From JADJLQ01 sp031417835 (GTDB taxonomy: Bacteria; Bacteroidota; Bacteroidia; Chitinophagales; Saprospiraceae): a stretch of DNA of 64,000 nt. The DNA lies in NCBI GenBank assembly GCA_031417835.1, contig JANOWJ010000016.1:25664-89663 (forward strand), written 5' to 3'. Under the pieces are notes generated by a model, which searched no databases, was not told the DNA's origin, and worked only from the letters and a program-made list of their open reading frames with translations. Made by a program: the position numbers and the translations under genes. Below are positions 9,042 through 17,396 of this stretch, piece after piece (within the stretch, counting starts at the first letter, position 1; every line of letters begins with the position of its first letter).

Positions 9042-9199
9042 GATATCAAGCTATTGTCATTTGTGCCACAAGAATAACCAGAAGTTATCACAAAATTGTG
9101 TCAATAAAGTAATAAGCGGATCTGGCATTGGTCTAAAATTAAATAGCAGATAAATTTTTCATAAATTTTATTTGATTGTTGTGATTTGAATTTTATGTT

Positions 9200-9223
9200 A
9201 GGCTCTCCGAAGCCTCTTTTTTT
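9200..9223 (+). terminator. Rho-independent-like hairpin with T-run, plus strand
   Basis: A 5-bp stem AGGCT/AGCCT around loop CTCCGA (9200-9215) is followed by seven T within 9217-9223. It points along the plus strand, yet both flanking genes are on the minus strand. It may end a short plus-strand transcript, act weakly for the minus strand, or be a relic. Confidence 0.4.
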
Positions 9224-9278
9224 ATTGTTATTTATTATAACTAAGCTTAGGCAACACAAGTTATCTATCGACTACTGC

Positions 9279-10133
9279 TCAGTGCTTATCGCCTATCGCC
9301 CATTGCTCCCCTAGCCTCAATACGATTACCTGTTGATCAAGCCGATGAGCCTCTACAACAAATTCACGCACATCAGCTGTATTGAATTCAAATAGATCAT
9401 AATGACAAGGGATGACATATTTAGCTCCGATGGCCTTACCCAGCGCGGCCGCTTCGGAAGTATTAAGGTTGCCAGCTACCTTCCGGTTGGGATCATCTCC
9501 ATTGATCGGCAACAACGCAATATCGATGTGATAAGGCTTTAATAGATCTACCATCCCATCAAACCATAACGTATCACCACTATGATAGATGGTATAAGGT
9601 CCGCATTGAATGATGTAGCCCATATACCTGCACTGACCCCACTCATCGCGATCGATTTCATTGTGCTTAGCGGGCACACCATGAAAGGTAAAGCAGCTCA
9701 AACTGACGGATCGACCATCATTCAATCCTATTGGAAATGTGTCTTTAGTTTTTAATCGATCAGCTGCAAACGATCTATTGGCTTCAGGTATGATCAGGTG
9801 AATACCCGGATTGTTTTTTAGGATAGGGATCAGGGTCTCTGCATCCAGATGATCAGTATGATTGTGACTGGAAGTGACGACATCAATGTCCCGGAGCAGA
9901 TCAGGGTCTACGACCAACTCACTCATGCGCACATGAGGTTTGTCAGTGCCAGCATATTTGCGGGTCAAGGAATCCGAGAGATAAGGATCCAATAATAAGC
10001 GGTTACCACGGTACTGAATCAAAAAGCCAGACTGCCCCAGCCACCATAAGCGCAGCGATTCATCCCCGGTATGGCATGTATCCATCTCAGCAATCAGTGC
10101 TTGCCCTTTTTTATACGCCGGGATAAGGCTCAT
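9279..10133 (-). CDS. Metallo-beta-lactamase fold hydrolase, UlaG-like
   Basis: A 284-residue MBL-fold protein. The metal-binding motif HNHTDH at residues 90-95 is an intact HxHxDH, and further ligands are visible in YHSGDTLW and IPCHYDLF. The N-terminal WWLGQSGFLIQY matches UlaG-like (L-ascorbate-6-phosphate lactonase type) proteins, so a sugar lactone or phosphodiester is a plausible substrate (inference). The start at 10133 overlaps the previous stop as ATGA, which fixes the start and indicates coupling to the MetE-like gene. Last gene of the SDR-ROK-SIS-MetE-MBL operon. Confidence 0.85.
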   Translation of the reverse strand: MSLIPAYKKGQALIAEMDTCHTGDESLRLWWLGQSGFLIQYRGNRLLLDPYLSDSLTRKYAGTDKPHVRMSELVVDPDLLRDIDVVTSSHNHTDHLDAETLIPILKNNPGIHLIIPEANRSFAADRLKTKDTFPIGLNDGRSVSLSCFTFHGVPAKHNEIDRDEWGQCRYMGYIIQCGPYTIYHSGDTLWFDGMVDLLKPYHIDIALLPINGDDPNRKVAGNLNTSEAAALGKAIGAKYVIPCHYDLFEFNTADVREFVVEAHRLDQQVIVLRLGEQWAIGDKH

Positions 10134-11158
10134 ATCGATTCGCGTACTTTTTTTGCTCCTTTGACCATATTGATTAATTTTTGTCTCGATGCCCATCGGG
10201 CAGTTTGACTGAGGCCACAGTCAGGGGCTACGGAGAGTTTTTCAGCAGGCACGTATTGCAGACAACGATGGATACGATCTACAACATCGTCTACGGTCTC
10301 GATATAATAGTTTTTCACATCGATGATGCCGACAGCTACGTTCATTTTTTCTGCAAATGGTGCTAATAATTCAAGTTCTGCAAATTCACGATTGGCCATC
10401 TCGATATGAATCTCATCTACCGCCAGATCCAGAAAATCAGGCAACATGGGTTTGATACTTCTATACCCAACGGGTCTGCCTTTGAAATTGCCAAAACAAA
10501 GATGTGTACTCAGATTACACTTTCCGATGATAGGTTGTACGGTCCTATTAAAGATGTCTACAAATCGAGTCGTATCTTCTTTGTATGCATAACAGCTCAT
10601 CGATGGCTCATCGACCGTGATTTCGGTACAACCGGCTACCACCAGATCGACTAACTCTTTGCGGATGATCGGCATCAATGCTTCTGTGATAGCATAGCGA
10701 TCTTTATATTGAGCATTTGGCAATAGTCTACCACTTAATGTATATGGGCCTGGTATGCTGGCCTTCAAGATGGGCCCAGATGGAGCTAATTTTTTTAATC
10801 GCAAATACTCTTTGATGGTACCGAGACCATAAGGAGCTTTGAGCTCACCGACGATATTGTTTTTGCCGCGTTGATCGTGAGCTGGCGGTCCAAATTTCCG
10901 GGTTTCAGTTTCATTTTTTTCTATGCCCTCAATATACCCATAAAAAGAAAGATTAAAATCCAATCGGGTTTGTTCACCATCGGTGATTACATCGAGACCT
11001 GCAGCAGTCTGATCATGAATGGCAGCAATCACTGCGTCTTCTATCATTTCTTCTATATCGGCTTTGCCAAATTGGTCCAGGTGATGCACTGCAAACTCTA
11101 ACCAGCCGGGGAATGGATAGCTGCCTACTACGGTTGTACGAATGGGAGTCGACTTCAT
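10130..11158 (-). CDS. Stand-alone MetE-like (cobalamin-independent methionine synthase C-terminal domain) protein
   Basis: A 342-residue TIM-barrel protein matching only the catalytic C-terminal half of MetE. The four zinc ligands expected from MetE are all present: His219 and Cys221 (THLCFGN), Glu253 (IHIEMANRE) and Cys314 (APDCGLSQ). TTVVGSYPFP and ITDGEQTR are family signatures. The MetE N-terminal domain that binds polyglutamylated folate is absent, so the methyl donor may not be methyl-folate. It sits in a sugar-catabolic operon rather than with methionine genes, which suggests methyl-group transfer from a substrate onto a thiol (inference). It overlaps the MBL gene by 4 bases. Confidence 0.85.
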   Translation of the reverse strand: MKSTPIRTTVVGSYPFPGWLEFAVHHLDQFGKADIEEMIEDAVIAAIHDQTAAGLDVITDGEQTRLDFNLSFYGYIEGIEKNETETRKFGPPAHDQRGKNNIVGELKAPYGLGTIKEYLRLKKLAPSGPILKASIPGPYTLSGRLLPNAQYKDRYAITEALMPIIRKELVDLVVAGCTEITVDEPSMSCYAYKEDTTRFVDIFNRTVQPIIGKCNLSTHLCFGNFKGRPVGYRSIKPMLPDFLDLAVDEIHIEMANREFAELELLAPFAEKMNVAVGIIDVKNYYIETVDDVVDRIHRCLQYVPAEKLSVAPDCGLSQTARWASRQKLINMVKGAKKVRESI

Positions 11159-11179
11159 GACTGTTTTTATTAATTTAAA

Positions 11180-11968
11180 TTACAATTTTGATTTTCCTAC
11201 TTCATGATACAAAGCAGACATCCGTTGTGCATGATCATCATAAGCAGACTCGAATAAGGCGATGGCTTTTTGCTGCCCGACGATACACGACGCAGTCAAT
11301 ACGTTGGGCGGTTGGCCCGCTTTAGTAAGTCTATCCGCCAGCTCTGCTTTGATACTATTGACGATCAAGATCCCACCGACTGTCGATCCCGGGGATACTG
11401 GCGTAGCCAAATTATTCACCCAGACCATGGAGTCTCCTGCAGGGGCACCCGTATCCAACACCAGATCAGCAAAGTCCGTTAACTTTTTACCATCTAATCG
11501 TTTACTGGTACTTTTTTCCAAATGATCCTGAGTCACGATGGCCACTACCTTGATGCCTGCTTCTTGAAACAGCTCAGCCATTTCGATAGGCACTACATTA
11601 CAACCACTGGACGAGACGATCAGCGCTGTATCTGTCTTTGTCAAGGCAAAATTCCTCAAAATCCGGTCTGCCAATCCGGGTACATTTTCAAGAAACATAG
11701 CTTGTCGCTGACCATTAGCTCCAACTACATTATTATGATAGGTGAGCGATAACTCTACGATGGGATTGAACCCGGGATAAGAACCATACCGAGGCCACAT
11801 CTCTTCGACCATAATGCGACTATGGCCCGATCCAAATAGATGTACAACTCGTCCTGCCAGGATACTTTCAGCAAACCAATCGGCAGCCTGATCAATTTTT
11901 TTGTGCTGGGCTCTTATTTTTTCGATAATAGCAGCACTCCTGTCCAGATAATCCTTGGTAAGATTCAT
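11180..11968 (-). CDS. SIS-domain sugar isomerase-like protein (UPF0309 type)
   Basis: A 262-residue SIS-domain protein. The phosphosugar-binding fold is seen in VVHLFGSGHSRIMVEEM (residues about 41-57) and TALIVSSSGCNVVPIEMA (about 113-130), with Ser-rich loops that bind phosphosugars. Length and motifs match the UPF0309 group of SIS proteins, whose substrates are not firmly known. Its ATG at 11968 overlaps the ROK kinase stop as ATGA, so kinase and isomerase are translationally coupled. Likely acts on the phosphorylated product of the neighbouring kinase (inference). Confidence 0.85.
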   Translation of the reverse strand: MNLTKDYLDRSAAIIEKIRAQHKKIDQAADWFAESILAGRVVHLFGSGHSRIMVEEMWPRYGSYPGFNPIVELSLTYHNNVVGANGQRQAMFLENVPGLADRILRNFALTKTDTALIVSSSGCNVVPIEMAELFQEAGIKVVAIVTQDHLEKSTSKRLDGKKLTDFADLVLDTGAPAGDSMVWVNNLATPVSPGSTVGGILIVNSIKAELADRLTKAGQPPNVLTASCIVGQQKAIALFESAYDDHAQRMSALYHEVGKSKL

Positions 11969-12864
11969 TGATGTAGTCGTTTTTGTTGCCTGGCATAAGA
12001 TGCTGCTCCGATAGCTCCTGCCAGATCGCCAAAGATGGCCTTTTTTATGTCAATACTCGTACCAAACGGTCGCCATTCATATGTATTCATATAGGCTCGA
12101 AGGGGATCAAAAAGGTCTGACTCAGCTGCCGTGATACCGCCTCCGATGACGATCAACTCAGGGGATAATGCATTGATGATGGAGGCAAGTCCTATAGCTA
12201 GATGACGCACAGAGGTCAGCCATACTTTTTGGGCAAAAGGGTCTCCGTTACGATAAGCTTTTAGCAGGGCTTCTGTACTGTCGTATTTTCCCTCCGTGCG
12301 TTGGAGTATAGTACAATTGCCAATACAATCTTCAAGACTACCCGGGAGTCCAGTGATGTCTGGCGGGCCTTCGTCTTTGATAGCGATGTGACCGAGATGG
12401 CCTGCTTTGCCATCCGATCCCTGATAGGGCTGACCATTGATTAGAATAGCACCTCCTACTCCTGTACCTAGTGTCAGCATCACCACATGTTTTTTACCCA
12501 ACGCTATACCAAAAGTAGATTCAGCTACTAAAGCCGAGACCGCATCATTGAGCACATAACAGGGTCTAGCTAAATAGCTGGTCCAATCAAAATGCTCCAA
12601 CCCTTGCATCCTACCCGGCATACAAGCTATGGCCGTATTAGTTTTATTAGGGATGCCAGGGGCCGATATACCGACTGGGGCATCTTGTAGATCAAGGTGG
12701 TTGCTTAACTCTCGAATCACTTTTGCAATATTTTCTTTCCAGATCCGATCATTCCCATCTTGCGTGAGTGCGTACACCTGGTGTAAGACTGTACCCTGCC
12801 GATCGATGACTACTGCTTTGATCCGCGTACCACCGAGGTCGATGCCAATGCTATACAGACTCAT
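11965..12864 (-). CDS. ROK-family sugar kinase lacking the zinc-finger cysteines
   Basis: A 299-residue kinase-type ROK protein with phosphate-1 motif IGIDLGGTRIKAVVID at the N-terminus, LTLGTGVGGAILING in the middle and GGGITAAESDLFDP near the C-terminus. The usual ROK signature GHxxxxxxGxxCxCGxxGC is altered: GHLGHIAI is kept, but the segment after it reads DEGPPDITGLPGSLEDCIG, so the zinc-binding CxCGxxGC is missing. Start ATG at 12864 is chosen because the conserved fold begins directly after it; the longer start overlaps the SDR gene. Probably phosphorylates the hexose or amino sugar that the operon degrades. Confidence 0.86.
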   Translation of the reverse strand: MSLYSIGIDLGGTRIKAVVIDRQGTVLHQVYALTQDGNDRIWKENIAKVIRELSNHLDLQDAPVGISAPGIPNKTNTAIACMPGRMQGLEHFDWTSYLARPCYVLNDAVSALVAESTFGIALGKKHVVMLTLGTGVGGAILINGQPYQGSDGKAGHLGHIAIKDEGPPDITGLPGSLEDCIGNCTILQRTEGKYDSTEALLKAYRNGDPFAQKVWLTSVRHLAIGLASIINALSPELIVIGGGITAAESDLFDPLRAYMNTYEWRPFGTSIDIKKAIFGDLAGAIGAASYARQQKRLHQ

Positions 12865-12871
12865 GATATTT

Positions 12872-13672
12872 TTATGGTTTTGGGAGTTGACCTTCACTGA
12901 TACTCCAACCGCCATCTACGGCGATGACTTGTCCTGTGGTAAATCGGGATTGATCACTCATAAAATACGTAGCGAGGCCATCCAGATCTTGTGGTTGACC
13001 TACTCGACCCCCATCCAAAGGCTGTTTTGTTTTGATATATTCCATGATCGTAGGGTCTACCATAGCCCGCTGGGACATCGGCGTCTCGATCAGAGAAGGT
13101 ACGATGACATTGACCCTTATATTATATGCTGCATAATATGCAGCTATAGATTTACTAAAACCAATCACTGCAGATTTAGCTGCCGCATAAGCATGTGTCG
13201 CAAAAAGAGCCGCCGCCGGTGAATAACCTAAAATGGAGCTGGTATTTAATATAGTTCCCGATTGCTGTAGCTTTTTAAACTTTTTGATGGCAGCCTGATT
13301 GGATAACATCAGAGAGGTAAGATTGAGATCCAAGGTATAGTTCCAACCATCTATCGTGAGCTCATGCAGTGGTCCATCACCCATCTTCCGACCACTACCA
13401 CCGGCTACATGATACAAGCCATCAAATCCGCCAAATCGATCGATGCACATATCGATCGCTTGAGTTGCAGTATCTGCTGACCGGGCATCACCGACGAGCA
13501 CCTCTACTTGTGTGCCAAGCAGCTGTTTTGCTTCATTGGCATGATTAGGATCTCTGCCGACGAGTACCAGCTGAGCTCCGTGCAATACAAATGCTTGGGC
13601 TGCTGACCAACCCATGCCGGTAGTGCCACCTATAATCACGATTTTTTTATTACTTAATATTTGGTCAGCCAT
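12872..13672 (-). CDS. Short-chain dehydrogenase/reductase (SDR)
   Basis: A 266-residue classical SDR. The cofactor motif GGTTGMG lies near residues 15-21 (a TGxxxGxG variant), followed by the NLTS segment, the active-site Ser in NTSSILGY, and the catalytic YAAAK. The C-terminus ends the fold with TGQVIAVDGGWS. Start ATG at 13672 (MADQILSNKK); a TTG 7 codons upstream is less likely. First gene of the operon 13672-9279, with the ROK gene starting 7 bases after its stop. Probably oxidises a hydroxyl of the substrate with NAD(P)+; substrate not predictable from sequence. Confidence 0.88.
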   Translation of the reverse strand: MADQILSNKKIVIIGGTTGMGWSAAQAFVLHGAQLVLVGRDPNHANEAKQLLGTQVEVLVGDARSADTATQAIDMCIDRFGGFDGLYHVAGGSGRKMGDGPLHELTIDGWNYTLDLNLTSLMLSNQAAIKKFKKLQQSGTILNTSSILGYSPAAALFATHAYAAAKSAVIGFSKSIAAYYAAYNIRVNVIVPSLIETPMSQRAMVDPTIMEYIKTKQPLDGGRVGQPQDLDGLATYFMSDQSRFTTGQVIAVDGGWSISEGQLPKP

Positions 13673-13764
13673 TCGGTAAATTGAATAATCCAATAAAAAT
13701 AATAAAATTAGAATTGCATGGCTGATCTAAAGGAATAGCTTACTTAAATAGGAGTCGGATATGG

Positions 13765-14163
13765 TCAATCCATAGGGCGCGGTCTCTCTTTACCCCTCAA
13801 AAATATATAATAGATCAACAGGATCAAAATGCCGATTCCAAACGGTATGAGTGCAAGATATCTCCCGGAGATCGGGCCTAGCACCGGAGTCTCGTCTAAG
13901 GCGAAAAACTCCATGATCATCCACGTACTATTAGCAGTGATCCAAAAAATAACCGCCAGATTATGTGCTAATTCTGAAAGTATAGCCCGATTTCTATACG
14001 TGATCACACCAGCGATGATCAACGTAGGAAAGATCATGAAGATTGCAAGTGGTTTGAGATTGAGACACCAACCGGTATCCTTAAGCAGCCAGAATACAAT
14101 GTGCAGGTTTTCCATGCGTCGTATTTTGGCGGGAATAGAATAATAAGAGGGATCAGCAGACAT
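13765..14163 (-). CDS. Small four-helix membrane protein of unknown function
   Basis: A 132-residue protein with hydrophobic segments near residues 37-53, 64-80 and 103-125, and a shorter one at the N-terminus around LHIVFWLLKDTGWCL. I recognise the LHxxFWLxKDTxWC opening as recurrent in uncharacterised Bacteroidota membrane proteins, but no function is known to me. A second start at Met17 (MENLHIVF) is possible and may be the real one. It lies upstream of the SDR operon on the same strand with a 92-base gap and is probably separate. Confidence 0.7.
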   Translation of the reverse strand: MSADPSYYSIPAKIRRMENLHIVFWLLKDTGWCLNLKPLAIFMIFPTLIIAGVITYRNRAILSELAHNLAVIFWITANSTWMIMEFFALDETPVLGPISGRYLALIPFGIGILILLIYYIFLRGKERPRPMD

Positions 14164-14329
14164 ATATGGATTGTGGCCAACAAGATAAATAAAACACGGC
14201 TATATATAAAAGTATTTCTACTTTCGAAAGATCAATGGGTTCTGCTCGATTTTATCCTGTGAAATAAGGGTATCAGCACTAAAATAATTACTTCGATAAT
14301 TAATGCGTCGCCTGGTTAAAATGTAACTT

Positions 14330-15061
14330 ATGAAATTAGATCTTTTTCTTTTTAAAAAATCGTTTTGGGTTTTTATTGTTTTTTTCGTTTTGGTGATTTG
14401 GGCGTTTTCTCCGGGATATTTTACACCGGTCTGGAATCGTCAGGTAGTGGAACCGCTGTATCATACCCACGGGATAGCGATGACTCTTTGGGTCTTGATG
14501 TTGATCACACAAGCCTACCTGATCCGGATCAATAAACGCAGCTGGCACAGCATGCTCGGCAAGTTTTCTTACTTATTGATGCCCTTCATGCTCTTTGCCA
14601 CACTTCAACTGGTGCATCATATTATGAAAGACAACAACCAATGGAGTAATATTCAATTATTCAATCTGGCGCTTATGGTCAATGCCAGTGTAGTCCTGGC
14701 CATCTTGTATGGTTTAGCCATCTATCATCGCAAAAAACCATTGCTACATGCCAGGTATATGGTGTGTACGATCTTTCCATTATTTACCCCGGTGACAGAT
14801 CGGCTGATCCATCGTCATTTCCGCGAGCTGATCGCATGGATGCCGACTATCGATGGGATACCGATAGTACCTACGTTTGGATTTGTACTGGCCGACCTCA
14901 TCTTATTGATATTTATAATCTGGGATTGGCGGGTACATCAACGGAAAGATGCTTTTTTAATCAGCTTTATACTCTTGCTATGTTATCATATAAGTACGAT
15001 GACCTTTTATCATTTTGCGTGGTGGCGTGCTTTTGGAGAATGGTTTGTGGGTATAGGTTAA
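14330..15061 (+). CDS. Multi-helix membrane protein, unknown function
   Basis: A 243-residue integral membrane protein with about seven hydrophobic segments. Conserved-looking histidines lie in or near helices (YHTHGIAMTLWVLML, QLVHHIM, TFYHFAWWRAFGEW), which could be haem or metal ligands, though that is speculation. The signature LITQAYLIRINKRSWHSMLGK is familiar from uncharacterised membrane proteins of this phylum. It is convergent with the DUF1801 gene, 15 bases apart, and appears to be a single-gene transcript. Confidence 0.75.
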   Translation: MKLDLFLFKKSFWVFIVFFVLVIWAFSPGYFTPVWNRQVVEPLYHTHGIAMTLWVLMLITQAYLIRINKRSWHSMLGKFSYLLMPFMLFATLQLVHHIMKDNNQWSNIQLFNLALMVNASVVLAILYGLAIYHRKKPLLHARYMVCTIFPLFTPVTDRLIHRHFRELIAWMPTIDGIPIVPTFGFVLADLILLIFIIWDWRVHQRKDAFLISFILLLCYHISTMTFYHFAWWRAFGEWFVGIG

Positions 15062-15076
15062 CTTTCTAGTATGCCA

Positions 15077-15445
15077 TCAGTTTTTTATTTTAATGGTCCC
15101 GCTTTTATAAAGATGGAGGGCTTGTTTTAAGATGGCTTGGATCGTTTTTATCGGTAGATCTTTAGTAGGGTCAAAGCGCATAATTTTCATGCGGGTTCGT
15201 TTTTCCTGGATCAATAGGGCGTGCGCAAGGTGTTTTCCTTCTACAAAGCCGATGTAGGGTTGGGCTGAGACTTTATGTATCCAGAGATAACAAAACATTT
15301 TCTTTTTGTAACAAAAAAAAGGCATCCCATATTTCCATTCGTGGGTGACATCCGGGTCATACGCCAGAATTATTTTTTTCATGGCTTGAAGACAACCATT
15401 GATCTCTTCGGAGTGTTTAAAATAAAAATTGTCCAGATCATTCAT
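15077..15445 (-). CDS. DUF1801 (YdhG-like) domain protein
   Basis: A 122-residue cytoplasmic protein. The pattern ILAYDPDVTHEWKYGMPFF, an aromatic KKKMFCYLWIHK strand and PYIGFVEGKHLAHALL match the DUF1801 fold, which is frataxin-like in structure and of uncertain function. Start is placed at ATG 15445 (MNDLDNFYF) because the upstream alternative is TTG. It is convergent with the preceding membrane protein and divergent from the NTF2-like gene at 15507. Confidence 0.8.
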   Translation of the reverse strand: MNDLDNFYFKHSEEINGCLQAMKKIILAYDPDVTHEWKYGMPFFCYKKKMFCYLWIHKVSAQPYIGFVEGKHLAHALLIQEKRTRMKIMRFDPTKDLPIKTIQAILKQALHLYKSGTIKIKN

Positions 15446-15506
15446 CTTCAACCATCTTGTTTTTAAAGTTGAAAAATAATTATATTCGTGAACAGTCCAA
15501 CAAACT

Positions 15507-15944
15507 ATGGGTAAAAAAAATCTATTTACTATTATCGTCTTTTTTGTTTTGATCCTACCGATGCAGGCTCAGTCCAAAGATGAGCTAGCAGTCGCCCAGG
15601 CGGTAGAACAACTACGACAAGTGATGATCAAACCGGATCATCAGCTTCTTGAAAATATAGCAGCAGACAAGCTTCTCTATATTCACAGCAGTGGCACGGT
15701 ACGAGACAAGGCAGGTTTTGTTCGGGAATTTATAGATGGCCAATCGGTCTTTACCTCACTCATCATCTTCGATCAAGAGATAAAAATATCAGGCAAGACT
15801 GCGATAGTACGACATAGACTGACTGGCGATACGTATAACAAAAAAGTAAGCGGCACGCTTGATATTATTATTTTGATGACCTGGCAAAAGCAGGGCGGTC
15901 GATGGAAGTTATTAGGTAGGCAAGCTGCTAAAGTGCCGGTGTAA
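15507..15944 (+). CDS. Exported NTF2-like (DUF4440/SnoaL-type) protein
   Basis: A 145-residue protein with a signal peptide (MGKKNLFTIIVFFVLILPMQ then AQ) and a mature NTF2-like alpha+beta fold: a long N-terminal helix (AVEQLRQVMIKPDHQLLENI), LLYIHSSGTVRDKAGFVREF, and a C-terminal IIILMTWQKQGGRWKLLGRQ strand pair. This family includes ketosteroid-isomerase-like enzymes and many non-enzymatic binding proteins; no catalytic assignment is possible. A monocistronic gene between the DUF1801 and ankyrin genes. Confidence 0.8.
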   Translation: MGKKNLFTIIVFFVLILPMQAQSKDELAVAQAVEQLRQVMIKPDHQLLENIAADKLLYIHSSGTVRDKAGFVREFIDGQSVFTSLIIFDQEIKISGKTAIVRHRLTGDTYNKKVSGTLDIIILMTWQKQGGRWKLLGRQAAKVPV

Positions 15945-16008
15945 AGGTGAGTCCTTTTTCAGAGACCCCTGATCATTATACTATTTTTTAAATCTACAAA
16001 CTCTGCTC

Positions 16009-16752
16009 ATGGACTATCTTCAAAAAATCATCATCGACTTTGAAATCCAATCTATTGCCGGTATAAAAGAATGTTTTGAACATGGCGTCAGCCCCAATGT
16101 CTCGATCAATGGCAAACCGCTCATCTATTCATTAATTAATATGTACTCTCGCGGACCGCTCTTCAAACAGGGTATTAAGGCCTTTGTAGATTATGGTTTG
16201 GATTTTGAGGATAAAATCTTATTGGCTGTATTGTTAGACGACTCTGAGACTTTAGATTCTTTGCTGGCAAACAATAAATATCATTTACTCACCTCCTATA
16301 CTTTCGATTGCACGTTTACTCCACTGTACAAAGTCTCGCTACTGCATATTTGTGCAGAGTATAATCATCTGGCAAGCGCCAAAATACTTGTAAAACATGG
16401 TGCTGATATAAATAATAAAGCAGGGTTGGATGATCATGGGTTTGGAGGACATACCCCGATATTTCACACTGTAAATCAACACGCCAATGGCAGTATGGAT
16501 GTATTGAAATACTTGATTGAACAAAAAGCAGACCTCAATCACTCGGTTAAAGGACTTATATGGGGTAAGAGCTATGATTGGGAAACATTTATACCAGCTG
16601 TAAATCCGATCAGCTATACTATGATGGGCTTGTTGCGGCAGTTTCAACGGACAGAGCCTGATATTTATGAGGTTATTTCCCTCTTGATCAAGGCCAACTA
16701 TGGCATAAATTATAAACCAGCTAACATCCCTAATAAATATTTAAAAGCTTGA
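16009..16752 (+). CDS. Ankyrin-repeat protein
   Basis: A 247-residue protein without a signal peptide. An ankyrin repeat is clear at SLLHICAEYNHLASAKILVKH..ADIN, followed by a second, GHTPIFHTVN...MDVLKYLIEQKADLN, and weaker units before (VSINGKPLIYSLINMY) and after (VNPISYTMMGLL). It probably binds a protein partner. It is AT-rich and adjoins the YefM-YoeB pair in convergent orientation, 53 bases apart, so this short section may be accessory DNA. Confidence 0.85.
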   Translation: MDYLQKIIIDFEIQSIAGIKECFEHGVSPNVSINGKPLIYSLINMYSRGPLFKQGIKAFVDYGLDFEDKILLAVLLDDSETLDSLLANNKYHLLTSYTFDCTFTPLYKVSLLHICAEYNHLASAKILVKHGADINNKAGLDDHGFGGHTPIFHTVNQHANGSMDVLKYLIEQKADLNHSVKGLIWGKSYDWETFIPAVNPISYTMMGLLRQFQRTEPDIYEVISLLIKANYGINYKPANIPNKYLKA

Positions 16753-16805
16753 TGTACGAATTGTCCATAGTTGTATGACCCGTATTTAATCAAATCCATG
16801 TTCGT

Positions 16806-17060
16806 CTAGTAACGAAATCTACATTGTATGATTAAAATTCTATCTTCTAATATTTTGTAGACGAGTCGATGCTCCTCCGTAATCCTCCTCGATCGATACC
16901 CGGCGAGGTCGTTTTTAAGGTTTTCAGGTTTTCCAATTCCGTCATAAGGAGATCTGGAGATATCTTGTATCAAAGTATTTATTCGATGTAAGATTTTCCG
17001 ATCATTTTTCTGCCAATATAAATAATCATCCCAGGCCCTGCTATTCCACGCTATGATCAT
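16806..17060 (-). CDS. yoeB: YoeB-family mRNA interferase toxin with altered C-terminal catalytic residue
   Basis: An 84-residue RelE-superfamily toxin. Its length and opening AWDDYLYWQ match E. coli YoeB, which cleaves mRNA in the ribosomal A site. The residues used for catalysis in E. coli YoeB map as Glu46 (KPENLK), Arg65 (EEHRLVY) and Tyr84 (last residue), all present. Position 83, normally His in the CRYHY ending, is Arg here (CRFRY). The gene overlaps the antitoxin by 20 bases, typical for the pair. The His-to-Arg change may weaken activity. Confidence 0.9.
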   Translation of the reverse strand: MIIAWNSRAWDDYLYWQKNDRKILHRINTLIQDISRSPYDGIGKPENLKNDLAGYRSRRITEEHRLVYKILEDRILIIQCRFRY

Positions 17061-17316
17061 GGGTGGAAATTATCAATTCATGGATTTCATTTTTGCCATT
17101 TTTTTCATCCTCAATGGCATCAAGTAATTGTTTTCGATTATTTTCTGTACTCAATAGATACATGGTTTCTTGAATAGCATTATACTCTTTAAGGGAAATC
17201 ACAACTACATTTTCTCCTTTGGGGCGATTAACAATGACAGTTTCATCCTCTTGACAGACCAGATCGAGATTTTCTTTTAACTTGGCTCGGAAGTTTGAAT
17301 AGTTTAAAACTTGCAT
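17041..17316 (-). CDS. yefM: YefM-family (Phd/YefM) antitoxin
   Basis: A 91-residue antitoxin. The N-terminal DNA-binding fold is seen in NYSNFRAKLKENLDLVCQED, then VIVNRPKGENVVVISLKEYNAIQETMYLL, the standard Phd/YefM core. The C-terminal tail, rich in Glu and Asp, should wrap and neutralise YoeB. It precedes and overlaps the toxin gene, and the complex probably represses its own promoter through the paired hexamers at 17329-17346. Confidence 0.9.
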   Translation of the reverse strand: MQVLNYSNFRAKLKENLDLVCQEDETVIVNRPKGENVVVISLKEYNAIQETMYLLSTENNRKQLLDAIEDEKNGKNEIHELIISTHDHSVE

Positions 17317-17328
17317 TTTACAAAATTA

Positions 17329-17346
17329 AGTACAAATATACGTACA
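17329..17346 (-). promoter_or_regulatory. Candidate YefM-YoeB operator
   Basis: Two hexamers AGTACA (17329-17334) and CGTACA (17341-17346), read as TGTACT and TGTACG on the minus strand, lie 12 bases apart and 13-30 bases upstream of the yefM start. YefM of E. coli is known to bind TGTACA-type hexamers with similar spacing. Each site differs from that core by one base. Confidence 0.5.
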
Positions 17347-17396
17347 TTTTTTTGATATCAATTGGGTTATAATTCCTGTCTAATTCAGTGATTGAC

